Assembly (NCBI GenBank): GCA_020638365.1 | Contig: JACKIQ010000004.1 | Span: 1-64,000, forward strand | Direction: 5' to 3' | DNA length: 64,000 bases | From: Rhodospirillales bacterium | Lineage (GTDB): Bacteria; Pseudomonadota; Alphaproteobacteria; Micavibrionales; Micavibrionaceae | In this document: piece after piece, positions 32,486 to 42,200 of the stretch | How the letters are laid out: every line of letters begins with the position of its first letter | How positions within the stretch are numbered: the first letter of the stretch is position 1 | The notes under the pieces: model-generated | Databases searched by the model: none | Seen by the model: the letters and a program-made list of their open reading frames with translations, nothing else | Told to the model about the DNA's origin: nothing | Program-made: the position numbers and the translations under genes

Positions 32486-34582
32486 ATGCTTGGCGGCACG
32501 GTAGAGTCATTGGCTCGAAGCAGTTCGCAGCGTTACTTGTCCCGCTGTGGAAAAAAAATGGTTTTGGTGGCGTTTATCGCGACGTCGGCGATCGTGTTAA
32601 TGCCCGCACAGGCAGGCGCCTCAAGCAAGCCTTCGACCTCTCAGCTTCAGAACAAAATCGAAAAACTGCAAAAGGAAAACGAGGAACTTCGTAACGAAAT
32701 TGAGGAAATTCTTGCGCAGTCTTCTGCAACGGGCAAGAAATCGTCAAGCCGGAACAAGGCGCTGGAATACAGGAAGGAAATCCGCCTGCTCGAAAAGCAA
32801 AAAGACGATCTGGACGACAAGATCGGGGATTTGGAAGAGTCTCTGGCGAAAACATCGGCAGAATTGAACGAGAATAGACAGGCGCTTGCCAAAGTCGAGC
32901 AGGAGAACGCCGCCCTCACGCAATCCCTCTCCCGTCTGGACGGAGCAAGCAGGGAAGTGCAGAGCCTGATGAAAGAAAAAGCGGAGCTGACCGAAAAACT
33001 AAAGGATCAGGAAGCGCAAACCGCTCTGGCGCTAGAAAAGCTCAACGCCGCAAACCCCGAACGAATTTCGGAAATGCTCAACACCATGGCGGAGATGCAG
33101 GCTGACAACCGCAAGGTGGCGCAGGCTCTTGCTCTGGCTCAGGAAGAAAACAAGTCCCTTAAGGAAGCGGCCGCGAATGCCGGAGAAGAACAGAAAATTC
33201 TCGCGCAGCTTGCTAGGGAAAATAACGACCTCAAGCAGAAAATAGCGCAATTGGAAGCTGAAAAAGAGGGATTGCAGGTAAGCCTCAAAGCTGCCAACCC
33301 GGAAGGTTATGCGAAAATGGAAAGCACGCTGGCCGAATTGCAGGAGGAAAACCGTAAGCTTGCTCAAGCGCTCGCGGAAATGAGTACGCAGGCCCTCGAA
33401 GCCGAAAAAAACCGGGCCGATCTGGTCTTGTCCTCGAACGCCGGAGCGCAGGCGAAAAGGGAACTGGCCTCCCTCCAGACGGAATATGAAGCGCTTAAAT
33501 CCGAAAATCTGGCGCTGAAAAAAGGAAGCAGTCAATCGAATGTAGACGCCGGCGAGCTGGAAAAGCTGAAGAAACAGAATGAAAGCCTGCGCCAGACGAT
33601 TTCGGCCCAGAACGAGGCCCTTCTTGCCAGCGACGACTCCATCAAGCTCAACGCGCGCCTCCAGCAGGAAAACGCGGACCTGAAACTGGCCGTTAAACGA
33701 AATGGCACGGCCGACAGGGAATCCGAAGAGACAATCGCATCCTTGCGCACCGAAATCGCGGCCCTGAAGAGACAGGTAAAGGATACGGATATAAGCGCGG
33801 CAAGTTTGCAGGGGTTAAAACAGACCGTGCAAAATCTGAAGGTGGAAAACGAACAACTCCGTCAGGCGTCGGCGGGAATTTCTAAAACCGGCGCGGGCAA
33901 TCAGGCGCAGGGCATGGGCGGCAAGGCGCTGCTGGCGAAGATTGAAGATCTGGAATCAAGGCTGGAAAAGGAACGCGCTGCGACGTCCGAATACAGGAAA
34001 ATGATCAAGCAGTATCAGGATAGCGTAGGCGCACCTGATCAGGGAAGCGCCGCCGGGCAGGGACAGTACAGCCCTGAAATTCGCGCCCTGATGATGGAAA
34101 ATCAAGAACTGCGGGCCCGCCTTGAATTGCTGCAAAGGGGGGAGGGGCCAACTGACGGGGCTGCTAAAAACGTGGCGGATGACATGGGCAGGCAGAGTGC
34201 CATGGAGAGCGCGGACAACCCCTCAGCCCTCAGGAGCGGCGGCGCGTACCCGACGGCAAGCCAGTTGCTGGAAACGGAGCCGGAGACAAAAAACATTCAG
34301 CTTATCCGCAAAAACTACAAGGTCCTGCCGGAAATGCCGCGCGCCACGGATATTACAGGAGAACCCTTGCCCGAAGACCAGTCTGAATCTGTGACGGGGA
34401 ACATGAACGGAAACGGGCTTCCTTCGGTTTACAATCTGGCTCCGGCTGCGGGCGCTTCCGAAAGCGCGAACACAGCGCAAGGAAAGGGGCAGCCCGTACT
34501 GAAAGAAAAAAGCTTTAAAGCGTCCCCCGCTCCGAAAAAAACAGAAAAGAAATCGAAGAAAAAAATTCGCACGAACGGCTGA
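32486..34582 (+). CDS. Long coiled-coil protein, predicted exported
   Basis: A 698-residue protein with one hydrophobic segment (MVLVAFIATSAIVLM...AQAGA) near residues 25-45, likely a signal peptide or anchor. About 480 residues of heptad-like coiled coil follow, rich in Leu, Glu, Lys and Gln. There are internal similarities, for example NPERISEMLNTMAEMQ versus NPEGYAKMESTLAELQ. The last ~150 residues are Pro/Ser/Gly/Lys-rich, ending in a Lys-rich KKTEKKSKKKIRTNG. No enzymatic domain is seen. An envelope scaffold or division-linked role is conceivable. Starts at TTG 32468 or ATG 32558 are also possible. A terminator follows. Confidence 0.7.
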   Translation: MLGGTVESLARSSSQRYLSRCGKKMVLVAFIATSAIVLMPAQAGASSKPSTSQLQNKIEKLQKENEELRNEIEEILAQSSATGKKSSSRNKALEYRKEIRLLEKQKDDLDDKIGDLEESLAKTSAELNENRQALAKVEQENAALTQSLSRLDGASREVQSLMKEKAELTEKLKDQEAQTALALEKLNAANPERISEMLNTMAEMQADNRKVAQALALAQEENKSLKEAAANAGEEQKILAQLARENNDLKQKIAQLEAEKEGLQVSLKAANPEGYAKMESTLAELQEENRKLAQALAEMSTQALEAEKNRADLVLSSNAGAQAKRELASLQTEYEALKSENLALKKGSSQSNVDAGELEKLKKQNESLRQTISAQNEALLASDDSIKLNARLQQENADLKLAVKRNGTADRESEETIASLRTEIAALKRQVKDTDISAASLQGLKQTVQNLKVENEQLRQASAGISKTGAGNQAQGMGGKALLAKIEDLESRLEKERAATSEYRKMIKQYQDSVGAPDQGSAAGQGQYSPEIRALMMENQELRARLELLQRGEGPTDGAAKNVADDMGRQSAMESADNPSALRSGGAYPTASQLLETEPETKNIQLIRKNYKVLPEMPRATDITGEPLPEDQSESVTGNMNGNGLPSVYNLAPAAGASESANTAQGKGQPVLKEKSFKASPAPKKTEKKSKKKIRTNG

Positions 34583-34611
34583 TCGTCTTGGCGCACTCGT
34601 GAAAGAGGAAC

Positions 34612-34641
34612 AAAAAACCGGCGGAGGCAAGCCGGTTTTTT
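34612..34641. terminator. Bidirectional intrinsic terminator
   Basis: AAAAAACCGGC (34612-34622) pairs with GCCGGTTTTTT (34631-34641) around an 8-base loop. The A-run on one side and the T-run on the other let it serve both the plus-strand coiled-coil gene and the minus-strand phaR, which end on either side. Confidence 0.9.
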
Positions 34642-34667
34642 AAAAGATTAAGAAGAGGTCGGAAAGG

Positions 34668-35198
34668 TTACTTTCCCTTTTTCGAATCGTCTTTCTGGGA
34701 TTCGCCGTAGCTCGTCCCGAACGGAGACATCATCTTCATGGTTTTTTCGAACATCTCCATGTTCTGGCGCCTCATATCTTCAAGTGAAGGAATGCCGGGG
34801 AACATCCCCTCCATGGTGCGCATTCCTTCGAAGGACTTGTTGATCTGTTCGCGCACGCGCTCCTGATTCTTTACAAAAATATCAAGCGTCTGCTCAAGAT
34901 AGCCTGGGATGAAGTTCTGCACGTTGTCGCCGTAAAACCCGATAAGTGTCCGCAGGAAGTTTGTCGGCAAAAGATTTTCGCCCTGCGATTCCTGATCCAC
35001 GATAATCTGTGTAAGAACGGAGCGCGTGATATCCTTTCCCGACTTTGCGTCCTGCACGACGAAGTCGTGACCTTCCTTGACCATTTCGCACAAATCGTTA
35101 AGCGTGACGTAGCTGCTGCGCCCTGTGTCATAAAGTCTGCGATTAGCGTACTTCTTGATGATAGTCGGCCCATCTTTGCCGTTACGTGTTCTGGTCAT
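34668..35198 (-). CDS. phaR: Polyhydroxyalkanoate synthesis repressor
   Basis: A 176-residue DNA-binding regulator. The N-terminal domain has IIKKYANRRLYDTGRSSYVTL and LCEMVKEGHDFVVQDAKSGKDITRSVLTQIIVDQES, the PHB/PHA accumulation regulator signature. The helical second half has IGFYGDNVQNFIPGYLEQTLDIF and a Met-rich tail. In the family it represses phasin and its own genes and is released by binding nascent PHA. It is divergent from phaC across a TGC-rich gap. Confidence 0.95.
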   Translation of the reverse strand: MTRTRNGKDGPTIIKKYANRRLYDTGRSSYVTLNDLCEMVKEGHDFVVQDAKSGKDITRSVLTQIIVDQESQGENLLPTNFLRTLIGFYGDNVQNFIPGYLEQTLDIFVKNQERVREQINKSFEGMRTMEGMFPGIPSLEDMRRQNMEMFEKTMKMMSPFGTSYGESQKDDSKKGK

Positions 35199-35354
35199 GC
35201 TGCACCTTCACGATCCACTTTCTGTTTTTTTCAAGAGATATTTTATACTATGCACAAAAATGCTGCAAAAGAAAGCGCTCTTTAAATATAAAATACGACT
35301 CGGCAAGTGCAAAAACTTTGCCATGCTGCATCAACACATGGAAAAATCGTCGCT
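35199..35354. promoter_or_regulatory. phaR-phaC divergent control region
   Basis: TGC/GCA words cluster here: TGCTGCA at 35199-35205, TGCACAAAAATGCTGCA at 35251-35267, GTGCAAAAACTTTGCC at 35307-35322 and ATGCTGCA at 35323-35330. TATACT (35244-35249) could be a -10. As PhaR is known to bind near its own gene, these are candidate operator words. A similar TGCATTGCACAAAAA lies at 30517-30531, upstream of the DJ-1-like gene. The binding motif itself was not verified. Confidence 0.45.
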
Positions 35355-36506
35355 ATGACAGTTAAGAGAAAAGGTCCGGCTCCGTTGCTCGCTCACCTCG
35401 GTATGGTCGTGGCATCTGCGCTGGACTGGAACAGCAACATACACGAATATGCCGCCCCTTACTTCTCTCCTCTCAAGGCGCTTGAACTCGAAGACGTAAT
35501 CCGGGGTATAAAAATGTACATGGATCATCCCTACAGTGCGCAGCACGAAAAGGGACGGCAGGTATGGAAAAGCGGGAGCGCCACCGTATCCCTTCTCTAT
35601 GCTGATTTGGCATCGCCCGCGAAAGGAAACCCGGTTCTTCTCGTTCCTTCTCTGATCAACACCTCGGCAATATTCGATCTCTGTGCGGAGCGTTCGCTCG
35701 CCCGTTATCTGGCGGAGCAGGGTAACGCGGTCTACATGCTGGACTGGGGGAACACAGCACAGGACGACAGGGATCTGGATTTATCCTCTGTAATAGTAGA
35801 ACGCCTCCTGCCGGCGATAGCCGCCTCCGCTGAGCATGCACAAAAAAGGGTATCCGTTCTCGGTTATTGTATGGGCGGGACATTGTCGCTGGCTGCGGCG
35901 GCTCTTGAGCCGGATGAATTCGAAAAGCTGATCCTGCTTGCTGCACCATGGGATTTCCGTGCAGGACGTAACCGCCTGTCCGAAAGGGTCAGGGAATGGG
36001 CGCCCATGGTTATGCCAAGATTGGAGTATAAAGGCTACATGCCCTCCGACTGGACACAAACCCTCTTCGCCACGCTCGACCCCGAAGGTTCCGCAAAAAA
36101 ATTCGCGCGTTTCTCTCGTATGAATCAGGACTCTGCGGAAGCGCGGATTTTTGTCGCGGTCGAGGACTGGCTGAACGAAGGCGTCGACCTGGCGCCTGCG
36201 CTCACGCGTGAAATACTGCAACAATGGTTTGCTCTCAACGCCCCCGCCAGAGGGCAATGGAAAATAGGCGGACGGGATGTGGATGTGGCACGCTTAGAAA
36301 AGCCGGTCATGATCGTTGCTTCGAGCGGCGACCGTCTGGTCCCTTGGGAATCAGCTGAGGCCGTCGCAAAAGCGCTCCCCCCGCAGCCGGTAAAGACATT
36401 GCGTTTAACGGCAGGTCATATCGGTCTTATTGCAGGGCGCGGCGCGGTTGAAACGATCTGGTCGCCCATAATCAAGTGGATCGCGGACACGCAAGATCAA
36501 CGATAA
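35355..36506 (+). CDS. phaC: Poly-hydroxybutyrate polymerase-like alpha/beta hydrolase, short PhaC
   Basis: A 383-residue alpha/beta-hydrolase of the PHA synthase family. The nucleophile motif is GYCMGG with Cys172, the lipase-box form with cysteine found in PHA synthases. Asp lies in SSGDRLVPW and His in AGHIGLIAG. VPSLIN near the N-terminus is also typical. Class I synthases are near 600 residues, so this is the short, class III-like form. No phaE partner is adjacent. The start at 35355 was chosen from homology and has no strong ribosome site; a GTG at 35307 is an alternative. It lies opposite phaR and before phaAB. Confidence 0.85.
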   Translation: MTVKRKGPAPLLAHLGMVVASALDWNSNIHEYAAPYFSPLKALELEDVIRGIKMYMDHPYSAQHEKGRQVWKSGSATVSLLYADLASPAKGNPVLLVPSLINTSAIFDLCAERSLARYLAEQGNAVYMLDWGNTAQDDRDLDLSSVIVERLLPAIAASAEHAQKRVSVLGYCMGGTLSLAAAALEPDEFEKLILLAAPWDFRAGRNRLSERVREWAPMVMPRLEYKGYMPSDWTQTLFATLDPEGSAKKFARFSRMNQDSAEARIFVAVEDWLNEGVDLAPALTREILQQWFALNAPARGQWKIGGRDVDVARLEKPVMIVASSGDRLVPWESAEAVAKALPPQPVKTLRLTAGHIGLIAGRGAVETIWSPIIKWIADTQDQR

Positions 36507-36615
36507 CCCTTCTGGTCGTGCGTTCGACGCCACTTAGGACTTGAAAACTTTTGCTTGGCTGATATTTTGGCCGCATTGAATTTTGATAATCACTTTTTAT
36601 TCTTAGGAGAGAATT

Positions 36616-37830
36616 ATGACCGCCCACGATCCCGTAGTAATCGTCGCAGCAAAAAGAACCGCGATCGGAAATCTGGGTGGGGCGCTGTCCTCCCTGTCGG
36701 CTGACGCGCTGGGGGCCGAAATCATAAAGGCCGTAATCGGGGACGCGAAAGGCTTGAAGTCCGAAGACGTCGATCAGGTTCTCCTGGGGCAGGTCCTCAC
36801 CGCCGCTTGCGGTCAGAACCCGGCGCGGCAGGCCGCGGTAAAGGCGGGTATCCCGCACGAAAAAACCGCCATGACCATCAATCAGGTTTGCGGCTCCGGC
36901 CTTCGTACGATTGCGCTCGGGATGCAGTCGATTGAGTGCGGGGACAGCGACATTGTCCTCGCGGGGGGACAGGAAAGCATGAGCCGTTCCCCTCATGCCG
37001 CCATGATGCGCGAAGGTGTGAAATTCGGAAATGTGGAATTTAAGGACACGATGATCGTCGATGGCCTGTGGGACATATTCAACGACTACCACATGGGCAT
37101 CACGGCAGAAAACATCGCCGAAAAATATCAGATCACGCGCGAACAGCAGGACTCTTTTGCCGCGGCGTCCCAGAACAGGGCCGAGGCAGCGATCAAGGCC
37201 GGGAAGTTCAGGGCGGAAATCGTTCCCGTAAATGTCACCCTCAGGAAGGAAACGATAGCGGTCGAGCAGGATGAGTTCCCCCGCGCTGGCGTGACGGCGG
37301 AAGCGCTGGGCAAGCTTCGCCCCGCCTTTAAGAAAGAGGGAACCGTCACCGCTGGAAACGCTTCAGGCATAAATGACGGCGCCGCCGCTGTTATTCTCAT
37401 GCGTGCAAGCGAAGCGAAAAAACGGGGGCTGGCTCCGTTGGCCGCGATAAAGTCATGGGCGACCGCAGGCGTCGATCCCTCGATCATGGGCACGGGCCCG
37501 ATCCCTGCAACCGCCAAAGCCCTTGAAAAGGCGGGATGGAGCGTGAAGGATCTCGATCTCGTGGAATCGAACGAGGCGTTCGCGGCGCAGGCCCTGAGCG
37601 TTTTGCAGGAAACAGGATTCGATCCCGAAAAGACCAACGTCAACGGGGGCGCCATAGCGCTGGGTCATCCGATCGGCGCATCCGGTACGCGCATCCTCGT
37701 AACCCTGCTGCACGAAATGGCCCGCAGGGACGCCGAAAAAGGACTGGCGACGTTGTGCATAGGCGGGGGCATGGGAATTGCAATGGCCGTGGAACGCACG
37801 AAAGGTCAGGATTGGAAAAAGGTCGCCTGA
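36616..37830 (+). CDS. phaA: Acetyl-CoA C-acetyltransferase (beta-ketothiolase)
   Basis: Thiolase (404 residues) that condenses two acetyl-CoA to acetoacetyl-CoA, the first step of PHB synthesis. Cys92 in QVCGSGLRT is the acyl-carrying nucleophile. His351 in LGHPIGASG and Cys381 in CIGGGMG complete the active site. NEAFAAQ is the other thiolase signature. TAGGAGAG precedes the ATG. The reductase phaB follows after 50 bases, so they likely form an operon. Confidence 0.95.
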   Translation: MTAHDPVVIVAAKRTAIGNLGGALSSLSADALGAEIIKAVIGDAKGLKSEDVDQVLLGQVLTAACGQNPARQAAVKAGIPHEKTAMTINQVCGSGLRTIALGMQSIECGDSDIVLAGGQESMSRSPHAAMMREGVKFGNVEFKDTMIVDGLWDIFNDYHMGITAENIAEKYQITREQQDSFAAASQNRAEAAIKAGKFRAEIVPVNVTLRKETIAVEQDEFPRAGVTAEALGKLRPAFKKEGTVTAGNASGINDGAAAVILMRASEAKKRGLAPLAAIKSWATAGVDPSIMGTGPIPATAKALEKAGWSVKDLDLVESNEAFAAQALSVLQETGFDPEKTNVNGGAIALGHPIGASGTRILVTLLHEMARRDAEKGLATLCIGGGMGIAMAVERTKGQDWKKVA

Positions 37831-37880
37831 GCAAATTTTTCTAAAAAAGCAGAAAGCCACAACAGCAATAGGCAAGCATC

Positions 37881-38603
37881 ATGAAAAAAATCGCGCTAGT
37901 AACTGGCGGAACCCGGGGGATCGGGCACGCTATCTCTTTGGGGCTGCGTAAGGATGGATATGAGGTCGTCGCCACCTATCACGGAAACGAGGAGGCAGCG
38001 CAGAAGTTTCGCGATGAGACCGGCTGTGATGCAGTAAAGTTTGATGTCGCAAACTATCAGGAATGCGAAAAAGCAGTGCAGCAGATTGAATCCGCGCACG
38101 GCCCTGTCGAAGTTCTCGTAAACAATGCGGGCATCACCAAGGACGGCATGTTGCACAAGATGCCGGAGGAAAACTGGCACGCCGTTATCGAAACCAACCT
38201 GACCTCCTGTTTTAACATGTGTCGTCTCATCGTTCCCGGAATGCGTGAGCGCAATTATGGGCGCATCGTGAACATCAGTTCGATCAACGGTCAGAAGGGG
38301 CAGTTCGGCCAGACGAATTATTCCGCTGCCAAGGCCGGCATGCTGGGCTTCACCAAGGCTCTGGCGATGGAGGTCGCGGCCAAGGGCGTAACCGTTAACG
38401 CGATCTGCCCCGGGTATATCGAAACCGACATGACCACGAATATGAAGCAGGAGGTTCTGGATTCGATCATCCGCCAGATCCCCGTTACCCGCATGGGCCA
38501 GCCGGAGGAAATCGCCGACCTTGTCTGTTTTCTGGCCTCACCCAACGCGGCTTTTATCACGGGCGCGACCGTCGCTGCAAATGGCGGGCAGTATATGGCC
38601 TGA
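37881..38603 (+). CDS. phaB: Acetoacetyl-CoA reductase
   Basis: NADPH-dependent short-chain dehydrogenase (240 residues) that converts acetoacetyl-CoA to (R)-3-hydroxybutyryl-CoA, the PHB monomer. It has the cofactor motif TGGTRGIG near the N-terminus, NNAGIT, catalytic serine in NISS and YSAAK. INGQKGQFGQTNYS is the PhaB-specific stretch. It follows phaA closely. Together with PhaC it gives the full acetyl-CoA-to-PHB route in this window. Confidence 0.95.
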   Translation: MKKIALVTGGTRGIGHAISLGLRKDGYEVVATYHGNEEAAQKFRDETGCDAVKFDVANYQECEKAVQQIESAHGPVEVLVNNAGITKDGMLHKMPEENWHAVIETNLTSCFNMCRLIVPGMRERNYGRIVNISSINGQKGQFGQTNYSAAKAGMLGFTKALAMEVAAKGVTVNAICPGYIETDMTTNMKQEVLDSIIRQIPVTRMGQPEEIADLVCFLASPNAAFITGATVAANGGQYMA

Positions 38604-38673
38604 TCCGAAACGCCTGTTTGCTCCCCGCACCGGGATCACCTATAGTATCGTCATTGTGTGGAGGGGAGCGTAA

Positions 38674-39213
38674 ATGCGCAAAAACACTGTTATTCTCGAA
38701 CGCCGTTTCGTGTCTGCTGGCTCGATTCTGATAAGCGAAGGGGACGAGGCGCACAACGCCTACCTGATTCAGTCTGGCTCGGTTTCCGTGTTCACAAAAA
38801 CAGGCGAGGGGAAGGAAGTTGAGCTTGCCCGTCTTGGTGTCGGTGAAATATGCGGAGAAATGGCGCTCTTTAATGAAAAAAGGCGCAGCGCCAGCGTCAG
38901 GGTCACGGAAGACGCCAATCTCATAATTATTTCCAAGGCGGCTCTGAAGGAAAAGCTCGAAAACTCAGATCCGACAATAAAAGCCGTCGTCAACATGCTT
39001 ATAAAACGCCTTGGCGCAGGAAATATGTTGGTTACAGGAAACAACAGGACCCCGACGGTTGAGGATATGATTGAACTGGCAGGGATTATATACGAAAATA
39101 TCGCCGTGACGCTCGACGAAGACGAAAGCGAAAATTTCAAGGCCGAAGTCCTGCCGCTGTTCGATAGATTTGTCGCAAGGGCGGAGTCATATAGAAAGGA
39201 AAAGCAGGGGTAA
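38674..39213 (+). CDS. Cyclic-nucleotide-binding-domain protein without DNA-binding domain
   Basis: A 179-residue protein with one cNMP-binding beta roll (~8-125: ILISEGDEAHNAYLIQSGSVSVF, GEICGEMALFNEKRRSASVR). The phosphate-binding cassette is of the G-E-M-A-L...R-R-S-A form. The C-terminal ~55 residues are helical and acidic, and no helix-turn-helix is seen. It is thus not a classic Crp-type transcription factor. It may be a small signalling adaptor. It is 70 bases after phaB, with GGAGGGGAGCG before the ATG. The ligand is unknown. Confidence 0.82.
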   Translation: MRKNTVILERRFVSAGSILISEGDEAHNAYLIQSGSVSVFTKTGEGKEVELARLGVGEICGEMALFNEKRRSASVRVTEDANLIIISKAALKEKLENSDPTIKAVVNMLIKRLGAGNMLVTGNNRTPTVEDMIELAGIIYENIAVTLDEDESENFKAEVLPLFDRFVARAESYRKEKQG

Positions 39214-39299
39214 AAGCGGAACCGCCCCTTGCCCGGACAGCGTTCAATTCGCTATAAAATAAACGCACACTGAAAAACGTGAAAAAAAGGAGCAGGCCA

Positions 39300-42200
39300 A
39301 TGAAGCGCGCCCTCGTGATCGTCCCCTCAATTCTTGTTGTGCTGTTGGCCGTGGCCCTCATAGCTCCCGGCTTTATCGACTGGAACCAGTACAAGACGCA
39401 GGCGCAAGAGCAGGTCAAGACCATGACCGGGCTGGAGATGGAACTTGCCGGAGATATCGGGTTCACCATTCTGCCGGCCCCGCGCATTATGGCCGAAAAC
39501 GTCACGGTCAAGGCTCCCGAAGGCTCGAAGGAGCCGATTCTGGCCTCGCTCGACCGTTTGGATGTCAACGTGGACCTTTTCCCGCTGCTCTCCGGGCAGG
39601 TCTCCGTTAAATACGTCACGCTCGTAAAGCCGGCAATCAACCTTGAAATGCTTGAATCCGGAAAGCTTAACGCGATGACCCCGGAGATAGAGGCGCTTCA
39701 GTCCCCGGCGGATAATAAAGCGGCGAAGGCCGCAGGCCCGGATATCGCTCTGGATAAGGTGGTCATAGATAACGGTACTTTTTCCTATTACGACCATGCC
39801 ACTCAGACCCAGACCACAGTCCGCAATATCAACGCGGACCTGATGGCCAAATCCCTGCAAGGCCCTTACGAGGCGTCCGGCTCGCTTTTTTACGAAGGCC
39901 ATTCCGCCGAGTTCGAGGTTTCGGCTGCGCGCCTGAAGTCCGATACCGGCCAGATCGAGCCGAAAATCAGGCTAACTCTGCGCCCTGCCGATCTTGAATT
40001 GGCCTTTTCGGGAACGCTTTCCACGAAGGAGCCTTTCGGCGGTCAGGGCGTGCTGACGGCGGGCGCTCCGAGCCTGAAAAAGGTTATGGACCAGTTCAAG
40101 CTCGGCCCCTTCGCGGCCAGGGATTCATCCCTGAAGCTCAAGGGAGTCCTGACAGCGGATTCTGGAAAGCTGGACTTCCGTAATTTCGAGTTGGCGCTTG
40201 GCGAGGATCAAATCTCCGGCACGTTCGGAATGCTTTTTGACCCTATGAAATATGCTCTGGAAATCAAGGCGCACAAAGGGGTCGAAGTTGCAAGGCTGGC
40301 CGACCTTCCGATGTTCCGGCATGCGATTTTTGACATCAGGATGGAAGGCGACGCCGCCTCAGCAAAAATTCACAGCAGCACAGTTAAACTGGATTCTCAG
40401 GAGTTCAAGTTGTCTGGAAACTATGCAGTGCCGAAAAAGGTTGGCCGCCCGAAGGCGGATATCGTTTTTTCTGCGGCTGCCCTTGACTATGATGCATTGG
40501 CAAAAAAGATGCCCGAGCAAAAAAGCCGGTCCTCCGGCGATATCGAATCCTCGTTGCAGGCGCTGGCCCTTCCTCTGGATATGGATCTTGACTTGAATGT
40601 TTCAAAACTCAAATACGAAGGAAAGACGCTCGACAAGGTTGGGGCCAAGCTGAAATTCCGCGAAAATGCGGTCAGTTTTTCCGGCATCTCGATCCGCAAT
40701 ATTTTCGCTTCCGCCGACATCTCCGCGAGCGGGGAAATCAGGGACATCAAAAACGCTGCCGGTATAACGCTGGACCTTGCCGTCAATACGCGCGACGTCC
40801 CGGCCTTCTCCAAGGCTCTGAACATAGACGCATCCGCGTTTCCGCCTGCCCTCAAAACCGCAGAGGTCAAGACTCGGCTGACTGGGTCCGCAAAGGCCAT
40901 GGACATGACGGCCAACATCGGTGCGCTCGGCGGCGACTTTATCGCGCAGGGCAAGATCGGACACCCCTTTAAAACCGCGACCCTTGATGACCTGACCCTG
41001 CAGGTTAAGCACAAGAACATGGCTGACCTGATGCAAAAACTGCAGGGAACGCCCAAGCCCGATCCCAACTTTGCCCGGCCGATGGATATTTACGCCAAGA
41101 TCGTGCAAAGCGGCAAGACCTACACGCTCTCGGGCCTGAAGGGAGACCTCGCGGGATACACCGTACAGGGCGATGCGAAGATCGACACCTCCGGCGCCAA
41201 GCCCTACATCGGCGGAGAGTTGAAATTCGGAAAAATAACGATGGCCTCCGCCGTCACCACGCAGGCCGCCTCTAAACCTGGCGCGGACGGCAGCGAACGC
41301 TGGTCCAGAGAACCGATCAACGTGCAGGGCTTAAACGCCTTCAATGCGGACGTTGCCTTGTCTGCCTCTTCCATAACCTACGGCCCGTGGCCCCTGATCG
41401 CTCCGCAGATGAAAATCGCCCTCAAGGACGGCGTTCTGGACGTCAGCGAAATGAAGGCAGGCCTCTTCGAAGGCGCGCTGGCCATGAACGCGACCGTGGA
41501 ATCCTCCGATAAACCGCGCCAGCCCGTGCGTATCAAATCGAACGCTTCTCTGAAGGATGTCTCTGTCAAACAACTGATCCGCGCCCTCGCGGGCTCCCAG
41601 ATGATCGACGCCACCGGAAAAGTCAGCGGCGATCTGGACATCACCACCTCGGGCACTAGCGCCGCCGCGCTCGTCTATGATCTGGGCGGGCAGGGCACGG
41701 TGAACGGCTCCGACATTATCCTGAACGGCGTGGACGTCACGCGCTTCGCCAGGGCCCTCTCCGACGAGACCAAACCCGGCGACTCTCTGCTCGGGCTATG
41801 GAAAGGCTCGGTCAAGGGCGGTAGCACGCAATTCGATACCCTTGACGGCAACTACGTCATCGCCGAAGGCGTGGTGGATATCCGAAAGCTCGACCTCGAC
41901 GGTCCGAAGGCGAACATAGCAACGACCGGGAACATAAATCTCCCCAAATGGACTCTGGCGACCAGGCATAAAATCACGGTCAAGCCGCAGGGCGACGTGC
42001 CCTCCGACGTACCGCCCTTCGAGATGAGCTTCAGCGGCTCCCTTGACAACCCCGCCCAGACCTTCGGGCAGGGCGTATTGCAGGATTACCTGAACCGTAA
42101 GGTCAGCCGCAAGATCGAGGGGCTGATTAATAAAAAGCTTGGCCTGCCCGGAGCGGATGAAAAACAGGGCACCCCCGAACAGGTCGTGCCCAGCGGCGGC

